A stretch of 64,000 bases of DNA from Comamonas halotolerans (GTDB taxonomy: Bacteria > Pseudomonadota > Gammaproteobacteria > Burkholderiales > Burkholderiaceae_C): positions 124,001 through 188,000 of the forward strand of contig NZ_JASAUZ010000001.1 of the NCBI RefSeq assembly GCF_030162935.1, written 5' to 3'. A program made the translations under genes and the position numbers. Positions 54,638-62,898 of this stretch are shown piece by piece; the first letter of the stretch is position 1, and each line of letters starts with the position of its first letter. The notes under the pieces were generated by a model. It was not told the DNA's origin and did no database searches. It saw only the letters and a list, made by a program, of their open reading frames with translations.

Positions 54638-55609
54638 TCAGGCGCGCAAGCCTTCATGCACAGTGGGCTGGCGCAACTGCACCCTCAGTTCTTTTTTGAT
54701 GCGCTGATTGCGCATGCGGCGCGATTCGCTCATGAAACTCAGCATCACAGGCGGCAAGCGCTGTTGAGCTTGGGCAAGTGATATGCGCTCTGGTCGTGGA
54801 AGTCCATACAAGTCCGCAGCCAAGTCAAAGTAGTCTCCCATACGCAGTTGGGTGTCATCACTGGCGTGGTAGATGCGTTGCGCTTTGCCACGCCACATTG
54901 CAGCCACCGTGATCAGCGCCAAATCATCAGCGTGGATATGGTTGGTGAAAACATCGTCTGCTGCTTGCAGCACCGGCAAGCCCTTGAGCAGCCTTGCTCG
55001 TGGCGTTCCTCCTTCGCGGTTCGGCGCATAAATGCCCGGAATTCGCAAAATGTGTATGCGCATGCTGCGGGCTTTTCCCGCTCGCAGCAAGCGTTGCTCC
55101 GCATCCACACGACGGTGCGCACGATCAGTTAAGGGATGGACCGCGCGTGTTTCCGCCACCCATTCACCATTGCAGTGGCCATACACCCCGGTCGTGGAAC
55201 CATAGACCAGGCTGTGCGGCGCAGCCCCCTGACGCAGTACCTGGAGCAAATGTGCAGTGCGACGATCTTCCGTTCCCTGGGGCGGAGGTGGCGCCATGTG
55301 AATCACTCGCTGCGCCACACCACGCAAACGCCGCAAACTGCGCACATCATCCAAGTTGCCGAGCAACGGCAAAATACCGTGCTGCTGTAACAGCGGTGCT
55401 CTATTTGCAGAGGATGTGAGCGCCAACACGCGAGGGCCGTGCTCCCTCGTCAGGCTATCGCCTCGGCGCAAGCTCAGCGCCACACGCAAGCCAATATCGC
55501 CACAGCCAACAATCAACACGCGGGTACGCCGGAATCGTGCTGGCAAGGCACGATGTGGGAATTGGTTTACAGGCAAAATCGAATGTCCCCATTGAATACT
55601 GTCATGCAC
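54638..55609 (-). CDS. NAD-dependent epimerase/dehydratase, YeeZ-like (SDR)
   Basis: About 323 residues of a YeeZ-like SDR. RVLIVGCGDIGLRVA is the Rossmann site, then HMAPPPPQGTEDRRT, YGSTTGVYGHCNGEW and RILRIPGIYAPNREGG-like segments follow. The start is uncertain: the open frame runs back to 56065, which would overlap the opposite gene, so I use the GTG at 55609; TTG codons nearer the Rossmann motif, one with GGGGA upstream, are possible. It is divergent from the ferredoxin-reductase fusion, and its 3' end converges on the DUF4124 gene. Confidence 0.8.
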   Translation of the reverse strand: MHDSIQWGHSILPVNQFPHRALPARFRRTRVLIVGCGDIGLRVALSLRRGDSLTREHGPRVLALTSSANRAPLLQQHGILPLLGNLDDVRSLRRLRGVAQRVIHMAPPPPQGTEDRRTAHLLQVLRQGAAPHSLVYGSTTGVYGHCNGEWVAETRAVHPLTDRAHRRVDAEQRLLRAGKARSMRIHILRIPGIYAPNREGGTPRARLLKGLPVLQAADDVFTNHIHADDLALITVAAMWRGKAQRIYHASDDTQLRMGDYFDLAADLYGLPRPERISLAQAQQRLPPVMLSFMSESRRMRNQRIKKELRVQLRQPTVHEGLRA

Positions 55610-55687
55610 CGGGCCGCCGCAAGCGGCCCATTGCCTTTGTACCGGCAAGCAGTGCAGACCATGCAAAACGTCAAGGATAGCTAGAAG

Positions 55688-56725
55688 ATGACCGCCTCCG
55701 CCTTCCAAATCACCGTTCAGCCCAGCGGACGCCAGTTTGCCGCTGCTGAAAGCGAGACCATTCTGGCCGCCGCAATCAATGCCGGTGTGGGTTTGCCCTA
55801 TGGCTGCAAAGACGGGGCCTGTGGCTCGTGCAAGTGCAAAAAAATCAGTGGCGACGTGACCCATGACTCCTATTCTGACAAGGCCTTGTCGCCTCAAGAG
55901 CTGGAAAATGGTTATGTGCTGACATGCCGTGCCACCGCCCATACCGATGTGGTGCTGGAGTCGCGCCAGGTCACAGATGCCAGCGCCCCCCCCATCAAGA
56001 AGATGCCTGTTCGCGTCGGAGCGTTGGAAAAACTCTCGCACGACGTCATGCGCGTGCAACTGCAACTACCCGCCAACAATGTTTTCAAGTACTTGGCTGG
56101 CCAGTACATCGAATTCATCTTGCGTGATGGCTCCCGTCGCGCCTACTCCATTGCCACCGCGCCTCATGTTCAGGAAACTGCGCCAGGCATTGAACTGCAC
56201 ATCCGCCATATGCCGGGAGGCTTGTTTACCGACCATGTATTCGGAGCCTTGAAAGAAAAAGAAATTCTGCGTGCTGAAGGACCTTTTGGTTCTTTCTTCC
56301 TGCGCGAAGATTCAGACAAGCCACTGGTGTTTCTGGCTTCGGGCACTGGTTTCGCGCCGATCCAGGCCTTGCTCACCCACATGCAGCACCAGGGGATTAC
56401 ACGTCCGGTCAGTCTTTACTGGGGTGGCCGCCGTCCAGAAGACCTTTACAGCGATGCATGGATCAAGGAGCTGGCTGCCCGCATGCCGCAACTGACCTAC
56501 GTGCCCGTGGTCTCAGATGCGCAACCCGAAGACAACTGGACCGGGCGTACCGGTTATGTTCACCAGGCCGTGCTGGATGATTTTGCAGATCTGTCGGGCC
56601 ACGAGGTCTACGCCTGTGGAGCCCCCATCGTGGTGGATTCAGCCCGTAGCAGCTACATCAGCCAGCGCATGCTGCCTGAGGAAGCCTTTTTTGCAGATGC
56701 GTTCACCAGCGCTGCCGACAAGTAA
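55688..56725 (+). CDS. Ferredoxin-reductase fusion, CDP-6-deoxy-glucoseen reductase-like (AscD family)
   Basis: A 345-residue flavoprotein with an N-terminal plant-type [2Fe-2S] ferredoxin domain (PYGCKDGACGSCKC, then LTCRA; Cys pattern Cx4Cx2C...C) at residues 1-95. The FAD part carries RAYSIATAP, and the NAD site GTGFAPIQAL lies near residue 220. YACGAPIVVDSAR ends the fold. Such proteins serve as electron donors to oxygenases or deoxysugar enzymes; the name refers to a member of ascarylose synthesis. It could donate to the Rieske enzyme elsewhere, but that is a guess. It has its own terminator. Confidence 0.88.
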   Translation: MTASAFQITVQPSGRQFAAAESETILAAAINAGVGLPYGCKDGACGSCKCKKISGDVTHDSYSDKALSPQELENGYVLTCRATAHTDVVLESRQVTDASAPPIKKMPVRVGALEKLSHDVMRVQLQLPANNVFKYLAGQYIEFILRDGSRRAYSIATAPHVQETAPGIELHIRHMPGGLFTDHVFGALKEKEILRAEGPFGSFFLREDSDKPLVFLASGTGFAPIQALLTHMQHQGITRPVSLYWGGRRPEDLYSDAWIKELAARMPQLTYVPVVSDAQPEDNWTGRTGYVHQAVLDDFADLSGHEVYACGAPIVVDSARSSYISQRMLPEEAFFADAFTSAADK

Positions 56726-56747
56726 AACAATTGCCTTCTTAACCCCA

Positions 56748-56771
56748 AGCCGCCTTGCGCGGCTTTTTTTA
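56748..56771 (+). terminator. Rho-independent terminator of the reductase gene
   Basis: Stem AGCCGC / GCGGCT with a CTTGC loop followed by seven T, 23 bases after the stop. Confidence 0.9.
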
Positions 56772-56949
56772 TGCCAATTTGCAAAACCCTCTGCTGGACA
56801 GCAACTGGGCTTAGGTGTAGAGCGCACCAAAACTGCACACGCAAGATTCAAGCAACATAATCCACAAACATTGGTTTCATTTGCGCAACAAAAATCAAAG
56901 CTTGATACCGACAAAGGTGAGTACACACGAATCTTGCACAATATCCCGC

Positions 56950-57921
56950 ATGAATCGTCGAAACATCCTGCTGTCCTCCGTAGCCTTTGCAGCTGCACTG
57001 GCATCCCCACTGGCCCAAGCTGCAGAGCAGCCTATCCGCCTAATCGTGCCTTATGCACCCGGTGGCCCACTGGATGTGACATCCCGCGCTCTGGCTGAAC
57101 GTGTGCGCGATACCCTGGGTACAGTGATTGTTGAAAACAAACCCGGCGCAGGTGGAAATATTGGCGTCGACGCGATTGCTAAAGCAGCTCCCGATGGCAA
57201 AACCATCGGCTTGGCAGCCGTTGCCACCCACGCCGTCAACCCCTGGCTGTACAAAAAACTGCCTTTTGACGCGGGCAAGGATTTCGTGGGTCTGACCCAG
57301 ATGGTGCGCGTGCCCAACGTATTGGTCATGAATGCCGATCGTGCCAAAGAACTGCACATCAGCTCCGTCGCTGACCTCGTTGCTTACGGTAAAGCCAATC
57401 CAGGCAAGCTCAGCTATGGCAGTGGCGGCAACGGCAGCGCGGGTCACCTGGCAGGTGAAATGTTCAAACAAGGCTTGAGTTTCACGGCTGTACACATCCC
57501 CTATCGTGGCGCCAACCCTGCACAACTTGCACTGCTGTCTGGTGAGGTGGATTTCAATATCGACAACCTGGCGGCAGCTTCTGCCAACATCAGATCAGGC
57601 AAGCTCAAGGCTCTGGCTGTCACCAGCCTGAATGAAAGCAGCTTGCTGCCCGGTGTCCCCCCACTCTCCCAGCACATCAAGGGCTTCTCCATTGATACAT
57701 GGTGGGGCTTGGTCGCACCTGCTGGTACACCTGCCGAGGTTGTCGAGAAATTGAGCAATGCTTTTGCAGATGCGCTGCGAGATCCTGAAACGCAAAAACG
57801 CTTTGCGACTTTACAGGCGGAGCCCTTCCCCACTACATCCAAGCAGTTCGACGACTTCATGGCTGCCGAACGTGCCAAGTACGAATCTGTGGTGAAAGCG
57901 TCTGGCGCCAGCGTGGACTAA
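56950..57921 (+). CDS. Bug/TctC-type tripartite tricarboxylate transporter binding protein
   Basis: A 323-residue periplasmic protein. The signal MNRRNILLSSVAFAAALAS ends around AQA|AE. The mature chain has Bug-family segments IRLIVPYAPGGPLDVTSRAL, VIVENKPGAGGNIGVDAIAK, ANPGKLSYGSGGNGSAGHLAGE and GTPAEVVEKLSNAFADAL. Bug proteins bind carboxylates and are massively amplified in Burkholderiales, mostly without adjacent permeases, as here. The ATG at 56950 gives the normal signal peptide; the longer frame from 56881 does not. Substrate unknown. Confidence 0.92.
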   Translation: MNRRNILLSSVAFAAALASPLAQAAEQPIRLIVPYAPGGPLDVTSRALAERVRDTLGTVIVENKPGAGGNIGVDAIAKAAPDGKTIGLAAVATHAVNPWLYKKLPFDAGKDFVGLTQMVRVPNVLVMNADRAKELHISSVADLVAYGKANPGKLSYGSGGNGSAGHLAGEMFKQGLSFTAVHIPYRGANPAQLALLSGEVDFNIDNLAAASANIRSGKLKALAVTSLNESSLLPGVPPLSQHIKGFSIDTWWGLVAPAGTPAEVVEKLSNAFADALRDPETQKRFATLQAEPFPTTSKQFDDFMAAERAKYESVVKASGASVD

Positions 57922-57948
57922 CGTCACGCGGAGACACACATCATTGTC

Positions 57949-57973
57949 AAGGCACCTTTGGGTGCCTTTTTTG
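57949..57973 (+). terminator. Rho-independent terminator of the Bug gene
   Basis: Stem AAGGCACC / GGTGCCTT with a TTTG loop, running into TTTTTT, 28 bases after the stop. Confidence 0.92.
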
Positions 57974-58141
57974 TGGCAAGCACAAATTGCGAATGTGACC
58001 AGTCTATGCACGAAAAACCCTGCAATGCATATGCCAGTACTTACCCGCATGCACCACATGTTGAATGCACCTGCGCTACAAAGCCCATGAATAACTGCGA
58101 ACACCGCAGATTTGTGATTGCACCTGGGAGGAGACTCATCC

Positions 58142-58756
58142 ATGACCAAAACCCGCAACAGCTACCAGTTGCATATTCAACTGTGTGAAACAAAGCCTGC
58201 CGTGTGGCGCCGCCTGATCGTTGCAGACTCCATGACTCTCGCGCAATTGCACCGGGCCATTCAAGCTGTAATGGGCTGGCAAAACCGCCACAGCTACATT
58301 TTTGAAATTGCTGGCCAGCAATACGGACAACCCAACGCAGATATGCCAGAAGATCCCACCATGGATGCTCGCCGCTACAGCCTGGGTCAATTGCTGCAGG
58401 GGCAAACGCTGGCTGTGCGTTATGTCTACAACATGAATACCAACTGGGCACACCGCATCAAGCTCGAAGCCATTGCACGCATTGGCAGCGCAGAAGCACT
58501 GCACAGCCTGCCCATGTGCATAGGTGGCCGCAATGCCTGCCCACCCGAAGACTGCGCTGGCGTTACTGCATTTACCGAATGGGTGACGGCTTTGCAAAAC
58601 CCAGATCAGCCAGAAGGGCTTCGCACCGCCTACCAACATCTTCCTGCAGACTTTGATGCCAAGCATTTTGACCTGCAGCGTGCGCAAGCTCGTATCCGCT
58701 CTTTGGCTCTGTTGCGGGCAACAGCACCGATGGCCATCAAATCAGAAACCGTATAG
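58142..58756 (+). CDS. Plasmid pRiA4b ORF-3 family protein
   Basis: A 204-residue member of the family named for Agrobacterium plasmid pRiA4b ORF-3 (also found as passengers of IS1096-like elements). YQLHIQLCETKPAVWRRLIVADSMTLAQLHRAIQAVMGWQ is the family core at the N-terminus; SLPMCIGGRNACPPEDCAG follows with three cysteines that may hold a metal. Function unknown. GGAGGAG stands eight bases before ATG 58142. The gene is isolated and no transposase is near, so the plasmid link is only in the family name. Confidence 0.85.
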   Translation: MTKTRNSYQLHIQLCETKPAVWRRLIVADSMTLAQLHRAIQAVMGWQNRHSYIFEIAGQQYGQPNADMPEDPTMDARRYSLGQLLQGQTLAVRYVYNMNTNWAHRIKLEAIARIGSAEALHSLPMCIGGRNACPPEDCAGVTAFTEWVTALQNPDQPEGLRTAYQHLPADFDAKHFDLQRAQARIRSLALLRATAPMAIKSETV

Positions 58757-58907
58757 GTCTGATAACCCTTCAAAAAGAAGAGCAAATTATCTTTATCAGG
58801 AATAGTTTTCATTAGAAAATGATTACAAAATCCCATAAAAATAATACTTTTCTGCTACTTTTTTCGGTAATCTGATGGCTTGATTCTGCCCTTAGCAGGT
58901 AGATTTA

Positions 58908-58921
58908 TTGATCCGCATCAT
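58908..58921. promoter_or_regulatory. FNR/Anr-like site
   Basis: TTGATCCGCATCAT matches the FNR/Anr consensus TTGAT-N4-ATCAA in nine of ten specified bases. It is about 190 bases upstream of azurin, a gene under Anr control in pseudomonads. Function here is inferred. Confidence 0.5.
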
Positions 58922-58962
58922 GCATTCATGCAAAAAGCGCTTCAACCACCGCAGGAACCCTC

Positions 58963-58986
58963 AAATTTCACAGAATTCTGAAATTT
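58963..58986. promoter_or_regulatory. Perfect 8-bp dyad with EcoRI-like centre
   Basis: Arms AAATTTCA and TGAAATTT are perfectly inverted around an 8-base centre (CAGAATTC). It lies ~115 bases upstream of azurin and could be an operator; on the RNA it could also be a hairpin. Confidence 0.4.
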
Positions 58987-59100
58987 CAGGATCACAATAT
59001 CGTCCAACTGGACATTTAGACCGGTTCTAAGCTTGGCTACAACTTCAATACCAAGCACCTCACACTTCACAAAATTGATTCATTCGGAAGGATTTGCGCT

Positions 59101-59556
59101 ATGAAAAAGACTCTGATGACGCTCGCTCTGCTGGCTGCTGGTGGCTTTGCCGCCCCTGCTATGGCTGCCGATTGCGCGATTACCGTGGAAGGTAACGACC
59201 AAATGCAATTCAATGTGAAGAGCATTGAAGTGCCCAAGTCTTGCAAGAGCTACACCGTGACTCTGAAGCACGTGGGCAAGATGCCCAAGTCCTCCATGGG
59301 CCACAACTTTGTGCTGACCACAGCAGCTGATGCCACTGCCACTGCTGCAGACGGTATGAAAGCTGGCGCTGCTGCTGATTACGTGAAGGCCGGCGATAGC
59401 CGCGTACTGGCGCACACCAAGGTGATCGGTGGTGGTGAGTCCACCAGCGTGGCAATTGACGTAGCCAAGCTCAAGGCTGGTACTGACTACACCTACTTCT
59501 GTTCTTTCCCTGGCCACTCCTTCATCATGAAGGGCACACTGAAGCTGGGCGCTTAA
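59101..59556 (+). CDS. azu: Azurin (periplasmic blue copper protein)
   Basis: A 151-residue azurin precursor: signal peptide [22 protein letters not shown], then the cupredoxin. The copper ligands are visible as GHNF (His), YFCSFPGH (Cys, His) and SFIMKG (Met), with the disulfide cysteine near the N-terminus ([10 protein letters not shown]). It shuttles electrons in the periplasm, classically in nitrite respiration or oxidative stress, and no nir genes are in the window. The ribosome site GGAAGG is clear. A transcription terminator follows. Confidence 0.97.
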   Translation: MKKTLMTLALLAAGGFAAPAMAADCAITVEGNDQMQFNVKSIEVPKSCKSYTVTLKHVGKMPKSSMGHNFVLTTAADATATAADGMKAGAAADYVKAGDSRVLAHTKVIGGGESTSVAIDVAKLKAGTDYTYFCSFPGHSFIMKGTLKLGA

Positions 59557-59592
59557 TTCACCAAAATACCGGTGGCAGCACCGGTTCCTGTC

Positions 59593-59621
59593 AAGCCCCG
59601 TGCCTTGTCCCGGGGCTTTTG
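59593..59621 (+). terminator. Rho-independent terminator of azurin
   Basis: Stem AAGCCCCG / CGGGGCTT with a TGCCTTGTCC loop, followed by TTGTTTT; a second hairpin (ACCGGTG / CACCGGT) precedes it near 59570. Confidence 0.85.
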
Positions 59622-59732
59622 TTTTGGTGCTCCCGACTTGTGAAACACCTGTGACCTCAGCACGTGCAATCCAGGTAGCAGTCACCGCTAGCATGCGACT
59701 GCCAATTGCACTCTAACCACAGGAGCCATCAC

Positions 59733-60104
59733 TTGCTGACCAACCACCCCGAAGAAAGCGCCGTCCGCATTCCCCTTGAACTTTATATGCGCGGCCATGC
59801 AGAAGACAGTGCCGAACACATGCGTGCAGCCTTCTTGCCCAGTGCGCGCCTGGAAAGCGTGCGCGAAGGTCCACTCACCTCCTGGGATTTGGACTTTTAC
59901 TGCCAACGCTTCAAAAACACCCCAGCCCCCGATGAATCAACACGCCGTCGCAGCATCGACTGGATCGACATCACCGGGACATCGGCCATGGCCAAAGTTA
60001 CGCTGATGCACGGCAACGTCACGTTCACCGACTACTTTGTACTGCTCAAAACCGAGCAAGGCTGGAAGATTGCCAACAAGGCTTTCCACGCGCAGCCGCA
60101 ATAA
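59733..60104 (+). CDS. NTF2-like / lumazine-binding-fold protein
   Basis: A 123-residue single-domain protein. The TTG at 59733 is the start, with AGGAG eight bases upstream; the frame has no ATG there and the next upstream TTG (59706) lacks a site. The sequence resembles NTF2-like or Lumazine_bd_2 proteins: ELYMRGHAEDSAEHMRAAF (N-terminal helix) and AMAKVTLMHGNVTFTDYFVLLKTEQGWKIANKAFH (closing strands). Members bind small ligands or are inactive isomerase relatives. Function unknown. The following hairpin at 60129-60145 is weak. Confidence 0.78.
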   Translation: MLTNHPEESAVRIPLELYMRGHAEDSAEHMRAAFLPSARLESVREGPLTSWDLDFYCQRFKNTPAPDESTRRRSIDWIDITGTSAMAKVTLMHGNVTFTDYFVLLKTEQGWKIANKAFHAQPQ

Positions 60105-60128
60105 CCGTAGCAATCACTTTACCTTGAG

Positions 60129-60145
60129 GCCCAGCCTTGCTGGGC
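60129..60145 (+). terminator. Short hairpin after the NTF2-like gene
   Basis: Stem GCCCAGC / GCTGGGC with a CTT loop followed by TTCGTTG. A weak terminator at best. Confidence 0.45.
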
Positions 60146-60241
60146 TTCGTTGCTGCTGCTGATGCCAAGATAACCCACGAGATGAAAGCGTTTTTACAAG
60201 TACGCACAATGCAATCTTTTTGATAGCAAACCTACTGAACC

Positions 60242-60595
60242 ATGAGCCAGCAAAGCTTTGAAGTTGCATTCTTTACCATCGGTGAGTTCGATGGCCTGAG
60301 CGGTGACGATATTGTCCGTACCGCCCACATCGATATCTGCACCGAGTGTCTGCCCGTTGCAGCCACCCTGCAATCAGCGCGCCAATGGCTCAACGAGCAA
60401 CATGCAGACATTGACATGGAATGCGCAGCAGAGCTGCCCGTACGCGGCTATTTCACATTCAAAAATGGCCAAGACAGCGAAGGCTTTAATGTGGAAAGCG
60501 CACAATTGGTGGCTCTGGACGAAGGCTTTGTTGTGCGAGCAAGCCTGGATAATGGCGTCTGCGTGGAAAGTGATTTGATAGCGATTGCGATGTAG
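60242..60595 (+). CDS. Hypothetical protein, 117 residues
   Basis: Not recognised. The ATG at 60242 gives a soluble, acidic protein without signal peptide or membrane helix. It contains DICTECLPVAATL, which could be a redox or metal CxxC, and further cysteines near residues 61 and 107. No ribosome site is obvious. It is followed by a terminator-like hairpin, which makes expression likely. The frame has normal codon use, so I treat it as a real gene of unknown function. Confidence 0.6.
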   Translation: MSQQSFEVAFFTIGEFDGLSGDDIVRTAHIDICTECLPVAATLQSARQWLNEQHADIDMECAAELPVRGYFTFKNGQDSEGFNVESAQLVALDEGFVVRASLDNGVCVESDLIAIAM

Positions 60596-60658
60596 TCCAT
60601 TCCAGCGACTACGGCTATCCAAACAGCCACCCAGCCTGATAATTAGTGCGATCTATTT

Positions 60659-60681
60659 AGCCTGCCCTGCGCAGGCTTTTT
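60659..60681 (+). terminator. Rho-independent terminator after the 117-residue gene
   Basis: Stem AGCCTGC / GCAGGCT with a five-base loop followed by TTTTT, about 64 bases after the stop. Confidence 0.82.
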
Positions 60682-60721
60682 GTTGCCTGGCCGTTGAAGG
60701 CCTCCTGCTTAAACTGTAGCC

Positions 60722-61435
60722 ATGACACCTGAATACTTTGCGGCCATGCGGTTGCTGCTGGACTCTGAACCGACGCCTCCCGAACATGTGCAATGGCCAG
60801 GAGAGCTGGTCGCAGGCACTTACTGCTGTACTTCTGATTGTTGTGCCATGCCACTGTTAAACCCGCTGGCTCTGTGCCGCTGGGCTGGCAAACCCGGCTT
60901 TGCAAGTGATGGCAGATCGGGTTTCGTACGCTCCACCACAACCGTGCAGCAAGGCGAGCACACGCTGCAATGCTGGCAACTGGATTGGGATGATGGCAGT
61001 GGCACAGTGCATGAAGACACGCTCTGGCTGGATGTGCATGGCGATGAGGCCTTCACGCTTTATGACCAGCAAGGCAACGCCAACCACTATGTGTTGCAAG
61101 AGGCTGAGTGGGTAGATGAGCGTTTTTGGCCTGAACCTCTGGAAGCTGGTCATTACCGGGCCGAAGGGCCTGCACCTGCGGACATGGCGCAACTGGAATT
61201 ACTGCCTATTCTTGACGATCCTGGTTTGCAAACCCCGTCGGCCATCACCTGTCTGACGCAGATGATCGAGCTGCCTGACGGGGACATCAGCGCACTCACG
61301 CAGTGGTGCTACTACGATGGACGGGAACCTGCTTCAGAAAACCGCATCACACTTCATATTGCGGATGCACACCATTTCACACTGACCACAGAACAGGGTC
61401 TCAGCATTGACTATTGCTGGGATGCGGCCAACTAA
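60722..61435 (+). CDS. Hypothetical protein, 237 residues, with internal repeat
   Basis: Not recognised. A soluble acidic protein, rich in cysteine near residues 35-52 (TYCCTSDCCAMPLL), which may bind a metal. Two stretches resemble each other: 99-118 (DTLWLDVHGDEAFTLYDQQG) and 207-226 (NRITLHIADAHHFTLTTEQG), suggesting a duplicated beta-strand module. It follows the preceding orphan gene by a terminator and 41 bases. No signal peptide. Function unknown; together with its neighbours it looks like a lineage-specific group. Confidence 0.6.
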   Translation: MTPEYFAAMRLLLDSEPTPPEHVQWPGELVAGTYCCTSDCCAMPLLNPLALCRWAGKPGFASDGRSGFVRSTTTVQQGEHTLQCWQLDWDDGSGTVHEDTLWLDVHGDEAFTLYDQQGNANHYVLQEAEWVDERFWPEPLEAGHYRAEGPAPADMAQLELLPILDDPGLQTPSAITCLTQMIELPDGDISALTQWCYYDGREPASENRITLHIADAHHFTLTTEQGLSIDYCWDAAN

Positions 61436-61552
61436 GTTATGTCACCACTTAGGCACTTTTGCGCTCACTGAGTTCTATGTGCGTTGATAGCTGACATCTT
61501 TTCTTGCCATGTTCTGTATTGCAAGTGCGCTGCACACCCTGATATTGGAGCC

Positions 61553-62185
61553 ATGTACTACGGTGAAAGATTCAACGCTTGGTCACATCTGGTTGGAGCC
61601 TTGCTGGCACTGACAGGTGCGACGTGGCTGATCATCGTCGCCAGCCTGCGGGCGGATGCCCAGGCCATCACCAGCGTCAGCATCTACGGTGCGGCAATGG
61701 TGCTGCTCTATGCCATTTCAACCACCTACCACAGCGTGCGGGGCAAGGCCAAAAAGCTCTGGCAGAAGTTTGATCACCTGAGCATCTACCTGATGATTGC
61801 AGGCAGCTATACCCCGTTTTGCCTGATCAGCCTGCGTGGGGCCTGGGGCTGGAGCCTGTTCGGCGTGGTCTGGGGCTTGGCCGTGCTTGGCATGCTGCAA
61901 GAGATCAAGCCTCGAAGCGAGGCGCGTGTTCTGTCTTTGGTCATTTACGCCGTCATGGGCTGGGTGGTCTTGGTGGCAACCGGCCCCTTGCTAGAAGCTT
62001 TGGGCACAGCAGGTTTTATCTGGCTGGCTGCAGGTGGTCTGCTCTACACCATTGGCATAGTGTTCTTTGTCTTTGATGGACGCGTACGGCATTTCCACGG
62101 TATCTGGCATCTGTTTGTCCTGGGTGGCAGCGTGCTGCACTTCATCACCATCCTGGGCTATGTCTTGCCCAACAACACCGCCTGA
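61553..62185 (+). CDS. Hemolysin III / PAQR family membrane protein (TrhA-like)
   Basis: A 210-residue seven-helix protein. YYGERFNAWSHLVGALLALTG is the start of the PAQR fold (conserved histidine), STTYHSV the second, and FDGRVRHFHGIWHLFVLGGSVLHF the third metal-linked histidine block. The family is called hemolysin III in bacteria, but the best-studied role is membrane-energy/fluidity homeostasis (TrhA-like). I use the ATG at 61553, with GGAG just before it; the longer frame from 61484 adds a cysteine-rich leader. Confidence 0.88.
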   Translation: MYYGERFNAWSHLVGALLALTGATWLIIVASLRADAQAITSVSIYGAAMVLLYAISTTYHSVRGKAKKLWQKFDHLSIYLMIAGSYTPFCLISLRGAWGWSLFGVVWGLAVLGMLQEIKPRSEARVLSLVIYAVMGWVVLVATGPLLEALGTAGFIWLAAGGLLYTIGIVFFVFDGRVRHFHGIWHLFVLGGSVLHFITILGYVLPNNTA

Positions 62186-62217
62186 TACAGCAATGCCTCC
62201 GGAGGCAGACTGCTGTC

Positions 62218-62898
62218 TCAGGCCAGCCGCAGCTCTGGCGGGGCCAGTATTTCATCCCAGGTCACACCAGCCAAAGGCTCCCAGTGCGCCACGATAATCC
62301 AGCGCGGAGACTCAGGAGCACTGGCCAGCTCCTCACCAAGACGATCCAGAGCCTTGCTCAGGTAACGAATGCTGGAGCTATCCAGAGCAGCAACGGGCTC
62401 CTCAATCACTGTCAACCGTGCGCCACTTGCCAGCCCGGCTGCAATGCCCAACTTGCGCAAGCTGCCTGTTGAAAGATGCCATAACGGTTTGGCTAAATGC
62501 TCTTCAAGCTCAAACCCCTGGCAATGCTCGCTCCAAGCGCCATCACTCCATGTTGGCCAACGCTGCGCAACTTGCTGCAGCCACTGCTGCGCAGATATTT
62601 CACTATCTTGCAATTCAAGACGCGGGTTGTGCCAGTACACCTGTGCCTGATAGGCAGCGGTATCACGCTGGGTGTTCAGCCCCGCACATTCCACCCTGCC
62701 GGATCGCGGCATTGCATAACCAGTTAATACCGCCAGCCACTGCGATGCTATCTCCCCCGTTTCATCCAGCAGCACATTCACGCCTGGGCGTATTTGTTCG
62801 GACCAGCCATTCCCCTCTGCACTCACCCCATGCGGCGAAACTCCCTCCCAAAGCATGAGCTGCGGCTGTGTGCAGCATTCACCCTGTGCCTTTATCAC
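62218..62898 (-). CDS. ABC-ATPase-like protein lacking the Walker A motif
   Basis: A 226-residue protein (GTG at 62898 after AAGGGAG). It aligns with ABC ATPase domains: PGVNVLL at residues 38-44 then DETGEIASQW where GPNGAGKST should be, so the P-loop glycine, lysine and serine are gone. The signature LSTGSLRK (142-149), Walker B region LTVIEEPVAALD (162-173) and switch histidine IVAH (202-205) are intact. It resembles a small ABC exporter ATPase (CcmA/NatA-like). No permease is near. Either a pseudo-enzyme that pairs with a functional ATPase, or a decaying gene; the long intact frame favours the former. Confidence 0.65.
   Translation of the reverse strand: MIKAQGECCTQPQLMLWEGVSPHGVSAEGNGWSEQIRPGVNVLLDETGEIASQWLAVLTGYAMPRSGRVECAGLNTQRDTAAYQAQVYWHNPRLELQDSEISAQQWLQQVAQRWPTWSDGAWSEHCQGFELEEHLAKPLWHLSTGSLRKLGIAAGLASGARLTVIEEPVAALDSSSIRYLSKALDRLGEELASAPESPRWIIVAHWEPLAGVTWDEILAPPELRLA

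Larger units (their letters stand above)
58757..59100 (+). promoter_or_regulatory. 344-base AT-rich region upstream of azurin
   Basis: No gene. Rich in A and T. It holds an FNR/Anr-like site at 58908-58921 and a 24-base dyad at 58963-58986 (both given separately), and the azurin ribosome site GGAAGG shortly before the ATG. Confidence 0.5.

Noticed and set aside
54638..56065. 475-residue reading of the YeeZ-like gene
   Set aside because: The first ~150 residues lie opposite the certain reductase gene and do not resemble SDRs; I cut the gene at 55609.
62194..62207. 14-base palindrome TGCCTCCGGAGGCA between the PAQR and ABC-like genes
   Set aside because: It has no loop or T run, so it is a poor terminator; too short to claim as a site.
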